Origin: Bacteroidaceae bacterium
GTDB taxonomy: Bacteria; Bacteroidota; Bacteroidia; Bacteroidales; Bacteroidaceae
Direction: 5' to 3'
Assembly: GCA_017517605.1 (NCBI GenBank)
Contig: JAFWYQ010000096.1
Coordinates: 1 to 36,212 of the forward strand
Length of the DNA stretch: 36,212 nucleotides
The notes under the pieces were generated by a model that was not told where the DNA came from, ran no database searches, and saw only the letters and a list, made by a program, of their open reading frames with translations. Below, in pieces: positions 32,439-36,212 of this stretch. The stretch's first letter is position 1; the number at the start of each line of letters is the position of its first letter. The position numbers and the translations under genes are program-made.

Positions 32439-34295
32439 ATGAAAAAGATATTGTTTGTATTATTTGCGTTGTTGATTGCACACGTCAGTGCTTTTGCCGA
32501 TGTGCAATTTACCGCTTCGGCTCCCAAGGCCGTAGTCAAGGGTCAGCAATTCCGTGTGTCGTATACCGTGACCACGCAGAAGGTGAAGGATTTCCGGGCG
32601 CCCTCTTTCGAGGGATTTGAGGTGCTGATGGGGCCTTCCACAGCGCGCAGTAGCAGTAGAAATATAGATATTGATGGGAATATGACAAGTACAAGCACCA
32701 TCACCTACACCTACATCCTCATGGGTGTGGCCGAGGGCGAATTTTCCATCCCCTCAGCAACCATTACGGCTGATGGTGAGCAGTGCAACTCCAACACACT
32801 GACCATCAAGGTGCTCCCTCCCGACCAAACCACGGGTAGCAGACAACAGGCGGGTAGGGGACAACAGCAGCAGGGACGCGCCTCGTCGTCCAGTGCCTCG
32901 TCCAACGGTCAGATTAGCGCCAACGACCTCTTCATCACCGCCACCGTAAACAAGACCAATGCCTACGAGCAGGAGGCCATCCTCTTGACCTACAAAGTCT
33001 ATTTCTTGGTTAACCTCCGCGAGTTGGAGATAAAGATGCCCAACCTCAAGGGCTTCCTCACCCAAGAGGTCGAGCTCCAGCGTGGCCAACCCACCTTGGA
33101 GCACTACAACGGGCGCAACTACAACACCATCGTGTGGAGCCAATACGTGCTCTTCCCCCAGCAAACGGGCAAGTTGGAGATTCCCTCCATCGATTTCGAT
33201 GCTACGGTGGCCGTGCGCACCCAACGCAATGTCGACCCCTTCGACATCTTCTTCAACGGAGGCTCCACATACGTCGATGTGCGCAAGACCATCTCTACAC
33301 CTAAATTGACGGTGAATGTCAATCCCTTGCCATCGGGCAAGCCTGCATCGTTTGGTGGTGGAGTGGGAGAGTTCGACATCAAGTCGTCCATCAGCACCAC
33401 CGAGTTGAAGGCCAACGAGGCCGTCACCCTGAAGCTCGAGATTTCGGGCGTGGGCAACATGAAGCTGATTTCCACCCCCGAGGTAGCCTTCCCGCAGGAT
33501 TTCGAGACCTACGACCCCAAGGTTGACAACAAGTTCTCCCTCACACGCAACGGTCTTTCGGGCAAGAAGGTAATCGAGTATCTCGCCATCCCGCGTCATG
33601 CAGGCACCTTCACCATTCCCTCGGTAGAGTTCTCGTATTTCGACTTGAAGAGCAAGAGCTACAAGACCCTCACAACCCCCTCCTACGAGCTGAATGTGGC
33701 CAAAAATGGCAACGGCGGTTCGGATCAAGTGGTCACCAGCTTTACCAACAAGGAGGATGTGCGCCTCATTGGGCAGGACATCCGCTACATCCACACCGGC
33801 TCGGCCAAGCTCATGCCCAAGGGACAATACCTCTTCGGCACAGGGCTTTACTATCTGTGCTACCTCATTCCCCTGTTGTTGCTCGTGGCCGTGGTTGTTA
33901 TCAACCGCCAGCGCGCCATCGACAATGCCAACGCCTCCAAGGTGCGCACCAAGAATGCCAACAAGGTAGCCGTCAAGCGTCTGAAGATTGCCGCCAAGTT
34001 GCTCAAGGAGAGCAAGCAGGAAGCCTTCTACGAAGAGGTACTGAAAGCCTTGTGGGGCTACATCAGCGACAAGATGAACATCCCCGTGGCCAACCTCTCC
34101 AAGGACAGTGTCGAGCAGCAGCTCGTGCAACACGGTGTCGACAAGCAGCTTTCCGACAAGTTCCTGCACCTGCTCAACGAGTGCGAGTTTGCCCGCTACG
34201 CCCCCTCCAGCATTGCCGGAGGTATGGACAATGTCTACGCATCGGCCATCGAGGTAATCAGCCAAATGGAGAGTTCAATCAAGCGAATGAAATAA
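32439..34295 (+). CDS. batD: BatD, large periplasmic protein with C-terminal membrane helix
   Basis: The ATG at 32439 (MKKILFVLFALLIAHVSAFA) starts directly at the signal peptide and gives 618 residues; an in-frame ATG at 32418 belongs to the GAAGAAT repeat. The mature protein has several beta-sandwich modules (VQFTASAPKAVVKGQQFRVS, later FDIKSSISTTELKANEAVTL), a Ser/Gln-rich spacer near residue 140-155, a membrane helix at about 465-490 and a cytoplasmic helical domain to the end that resembles the protein encoded at 28459-29544. BatD is a standard partner of BatA, BatB and BatC. batE follows after 19 bp. Confidence 0.92.
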   Translation: MKKILFVLFALLIAHVSAFADVQFTASAPKAVVKGQQFRVSYTVTTQKVKDFRAPSFEGFEVLMGPSTARSSSRNIDIDGNMTSTSTITYTYILMGVAEGEFSIPSATITADGEQCNSNTLTIKVLPPDQTTGSRQQAGRGQQQQGRASSSSASSNGQISANDLFITATVNKTNAYEQEAILLTYKVYFLVNLRELEIKMPNLKGFLTQEVELQRGQPTLEHYNGRNYNTIVWSQYVLFPQQTGKLEIPSIDFDATVAVRTQRNVDPFDIFFNGGSTYVDVRKTISTPKLTVNVNPLPSGKPASFGGGVGEFDIKSSISTTELKANEAVTLKLEISGVGNMKLISTPEVAFPQDFETYDPKVDNKFSLTRNGLSGKKVIEYLAIPRHAGTFTIPSVEFSYFDLKSKSYKTLTTPSYELNVAKNGNGGSDQVVTSFTNKEDVRLIGQDIRYIHTGSAKLMPKGQYLFGTGLYYLCYLIPLLLLVAVVVINRQRAIDNANASKVRTKNANKVAVKRLKIAAKLLKESKQEAFYEEVLKALWGYISDKMNIPVANLSKDSVEQQLVQHGVDKQLSDKFLHLLNECEFARYAPSSIAGGMDNVYASAIEVISQMESSIKRMK

Positions 34296-34314
34296 CAGAA
34301 GAGTGTAACCCTAT

Positions 34315-35151
34315 ATGAACATAGCAAGAATGATGAAACCAATCAGTATATATCTTTTCAGCCTCTGCCTGATGGTGCTTGGCACCCTGTCAGCACAGGC
34401 ACAAGCCACCACCGACTCAGTGGCCCATCCCTCCGCCCAAGCGGGTGGGACAGTGGCCGAGACCAGCAAGCCCATGGCCGACGAGGCCTATGCGGCAGGC
34501 GACTACCAGCGCGCCATCGCCCTCTACGAGCAGATTCTCGCCACCCAAGGCGAAGCGGCCGACATCTACTACAATCTTGGCAACAGCTACTACAAGGGCG
34601 AGCAGATAGCCAAGGCCATCCTCCATTACGAGCGCGCCCTGCAACTCGCTCCCGGCGACGACGACATCCGTTTCAACCTCGAGTTGGCACGTAGCAAGAC
34701 GGTCGACAAGATTACCCCCCTCAGCGAAGTATTCTTCATCACCTGGGCACGCAATTTTGCCAACCTCCTCAGCTCCGACGCATGGGCCAAGTGTGGCATA
34801 GCCTTCTTCCTGCTATTCATCGTAGCCGTGTCAGCCTACATCTTCGGTCGCAAGATAGCCGTGCGCAAGGTAGCATTCTTTGCGGGACTCCTCTTTTTGG
34901 CAATCTGTATAGTGGCCAACATCTCGGCAAGCTATCAGAAGGGGCAGCGCCTTAACCACACCGAAGCCATCGTGATGCACCCCACCGTGTCGGTCAAGAG
35001 CACCCCCGACAAGAGCGGTACCGACCTCTTTGTCCTCCACGAAGGATGCAAAGTCGAGATCAAGGACAACACCATGAGCAACTGGAAGGAAATCCGTTTG
35101 CCCGATGGCAATGTGGGATGGTTGCCTGCCGAGGCCATCGAGGCAATTTGA
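34315..35151 (+). CDS. batE: BatE, TPR and SH3-like membrane protein
   Basis: The 278-residue protein has a signal peptide or anchor (about 1-30), two TPR repeats (ADEAYAAGDYQRAIALYEQI and YYNLGNSYYKGEQIAKAILH) at about 53-115, two membrane helices at about 158-175 and 182-200, and an SH3-like C-terminal domain (about 218-278, AIVMHPTVSVKSTPDKSGTD and EIRLPDGNVGWLP). The layout is that of BatE. It is the last bat gene; a 99-bp gap with an 8-bp word array separates it from the PAP2 gene. Confidence 0.9.
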   Translation: MNIARMMKPISIYLFSLCLMVLGTLSAQAQATTDSVAHPSAQAGGTVAETSKPMADEAYAAGDYQRAIALYEQILATQGEAADIYYNLGNSYYKGEQIAKAILHYERALQLAPGDDDIRFNLELARSKTVDKITPLSEVFFITWARNFANLLSSDAWAKCGIAFFLLFIVAVSAYIFGRKIAVRKVAFFAGLLFLAICIVANISASYQKGQRLNHTEAIVMHPTVSVKSTPDKSGTDLFVLHEGCKVEIKDNTMSNWKEIRLPDGNVGWLPAEAIEAI

Positions 35152-35191
35152 AAAAAAATGAATTATGAATTATTCAACTTTAGTTCGGACA

Positions 35192-35231
35192 TAAGTCCTC
35201 GTTAACTTGTCAACTTGTTAACTCGTCAACT
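35192..35231 (+). repeat. Four 8-bp YGTYAACT units before the PAP2 gene
   Basis: Units start at 35200, 35208, 35216 and 35224, exactly 8 bp apart. They are preceded by TAAGTCCT, and the first 16 bases (35192-35207) match 13153-13168 with one change. Confidence 0.88.
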
Positions 35232-35250
35232 AAAACAATATAAATCGTAA

Positions 35251-35958
35251 ATGGTAAAAATGGACAGCGTGTTGCAACAATTGATATCATTCGACCAAGC
35301 GTTGCTTCTGCAACTCAACGGTAGCGAATCCCTCTTTTGGGACGGAGTGATGACGCTTGTCACCACCACCCAACTCTCCATCCCCCTGTTTGCCATGCTG
35401 CTGTATGTTCTGTTCAAGAACAGCACGCCCAAATACTTCTGGGCCACCCTCCTTGCCATCGGCCTCACCATCCTTGTGTGCGACCGTGTGGCCTCAGGCA
35501 TCTGCAAGCCCCTGTTCCTGCGCTACCGTCCTACGCACGACCCTGCCATCATGCACCTTGTCGACATTGTCGACGGCTATCGTGGCGGTCGCTACGGCTT
35601 CATCTCCAGCCACGCCTCCAACACCTTTGGCCTCTGCGTCTTCCTCTCGCTCCTTTTCCGTCACAAGGGGCTCACGCTGCTCCTCGTCATTTGGGCCTCG
35701 CTCAGCACCTATTCGCGCATCTATCTGGGCGTGCATTATGTGGGCGACATCCTTTTCGGTGTCCTTCTCGGTTGCCTCTCCGGCTACCTTTTCCACCGCC
35801 TCCTCGTATGGGCCGCACCCCGTTTGGGCGACACCCTCCGCACCCGCACCACCTCGTCGCCCTGCACCCCCACAGGCTATCCCGTGAGCGATGTCCGCCT
35901 CATTATCCTCACCCTCCTGTGCACCTATGCCATCGTACCCATCCTGGCGGTGATGTGA
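35251..35958 (+). CDS. PAP2-family membrane phosphatase
   Basis: The 235-residue protein has about five to six membrane segments and the three PAP2 motifs: K86-x4-R91-x-P in CKPLFLRYRP, SSHASNT at 119-125 with H121, and SRIYLGVHYVGD at 155-166 with R156 and catalytic H162. The active site faces the periplasm in such proteins. Members act on undecaprenyl diphosphate or phospholipid phosphates, including lipid A phosphates in Bacteroidetes, but the substrate cannot be chosen from sequence. A start at 35260 is also possible. It follows batE by 99 bp and may be outside the bat operon. Confidence 0.9.
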   Translation: MVKMDSVLQQLISFDQALLLQLNGSESLFWDGVMTLVTTTQLSIPLFAMLLYVLFKNSTPKYFWATLLAIGLTILVCDRVASGICKPLFLRYRPTHDPAIMHLVDIVDGYRGGRYGFISSHASNTFGLCVFLSLLFRHKGLTLLLVIWASLSTYSRIYLGVHYVGDILFGVLLGCLSGYLFHRLLVWAAPRLGDTLRTRTTSSPCTPTGYPVSDVRLIILTLLCTYAIVPILAVM

Positions 35959-35970
35959 CTTACGATAAAC

Positions 35971-36072
35971 TTTTCATCCGCAGATGACGCGGGTGACGCA
36001 GATTTTCTTGTGTTTTTATACCCGACTGGATATAATTTTTTCTGTGTCATCTGCGCAATCTGCGGATGAAAA
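35971..36072. repeat. Inverted repeat of 9-bp words after the PAP2 gene
   Basis: TTTTCATCCGCAGAT (35971-35985) pairs perfectly with 36058-36072. The match continues inward with about 11 of 16 positions (35986-36001 against 36042-36057), leaving a loop of about 40 nt. Both arms show a 9-bp period (CAGATGACG, CGGGTGACG on the left). It probably ends transcription of PAP2 and of the small minus-strand gene facing it. Confidence 0.85.
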
Positions 36073-36108
36073 ATGAATGGGTGCATCTGGGCACATCCTC
36101 CGCTTGCA

Positions 36109-36204
36109 CTACATGCAGCTCACCACACCCAGGCTCGTGCCGATAGCCGTCAGGATGGTGATGAGCGTCTGTATCACGATTTTCCAAAGTTCACGCTTTT
36201 CCAT
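36109..36204 (-). CDS. 'Smalltalk' family small protein
   Basis: A 31-residue frame reads MEKRELWKIVIQTLITILTA followed by IGTSLGVVSCM. This matches the smalltalk family of tiny Bacteroidetes proteins: a charged N-terminus, one hydrophobic helix rich in I, T and L, and a C-terminal SCM. The Cys before the final Met could be a lipidation or redox site, but no function is known. Such genes are often found near small HU-like and N-acetylmuramoyl-L-alanine amidase genes, which may lie beyond the window edge. It is transcribed toward the PAP2 gene and its stop is 36 bp from the inverted repeat. Confidence 0.8.
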   Translation of the reverse strand: MEKRELWKIVIQTLITILTAIGTSLGVVSCM

Positions 36205-36212
36205 TTTTTGAT

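Noticed and set aside
32754-34265. 503-residue open frame on the minus strand
   Set aside because: It lies opposite BatD, has no recognisable family and shows a composition expected from antisense reading of a biased gene.

Overview
The window reads as a chromosomal contig from a member of the Bacteroidales (Bacteroides/Prevotella-like). The evidence is repeated promoter boxes of the Bacteroidetes type (TTTG, 19-20 bp, TAnnTTTG), a complete moxR/batABCDE cluster, a Nudix-type regulator beside xylBA, the rpmB-rpmG-DUF4295-ftsY-rimO gene order, and a 31-residue 'smalltalk' gene at the right edge. No rRNA, tRNA, CRISPR array, transposase or phage gene was seen.

Layout. (1) 1-3263: the C-terminal part of a U32-family protein runs into the 3' end of an exopolysaccharide operon on the minus strand (response regulator, REC-like/sugar transferase fusion, TolC-like protein, Wzz-like protein). 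Both the U32 and Wzz genes are cut off where they meet near 223-235, so this is a rearrangement or an assembly junction. (2) 3640-7431: the xylose genes, a degenerate-Nudix regulator, xylulokinase and xylose isomerase, with five 11-bp repeats before xylB and a terminator after xylA; no xylose transporter follows. (3) 7599-11225: GDP-mannose to GDP-L-fucose synthesis (manC, gmd, fcl), with a perfect 34-bp inverted repeat between gmd and fcl. (4) 11350-13094: thiol peroxidase and a secreted GH5 glycanase. (5) 13718-20239: housekeeping genes (PBP1A, purN, yjbQ family, MBL hydrolase, rsmG, DoxX family, map). (6) 20475-25458: tsaD, cinA/pncC, rpmB, rpmG, DUF4295, ftsY, rimO and a small HU-like gene. 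(7) 25489-26346: an HU-like domain joined to an acidic linker and a C-terminal membrane helix. (8) 26517-35151: moxR, DUF58, a BatD-like extra protein, batA-batE, followed by a PAP2 phosphatase.

The gene content is mostly conserved. The unusual material is between genes: many gaps hold arrays of degenerate short words with strict periods of 7, 8, 9 or 11 bp, in at least eight sequence families, and several arrays occur as inverted pairs that form long hairpins. One family serves as the xylA terminator and recurs at 13.35-13.44 kb and 32.4 kb; another recurs at 13.15 and 35.2 kb. The other main leads are the predicted membrane-anchored HU-like protein and the domain shared by BatD and the extra gene upstream of batA.

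Function calls rest on motifs read by eye; no database search or computed folding was done.
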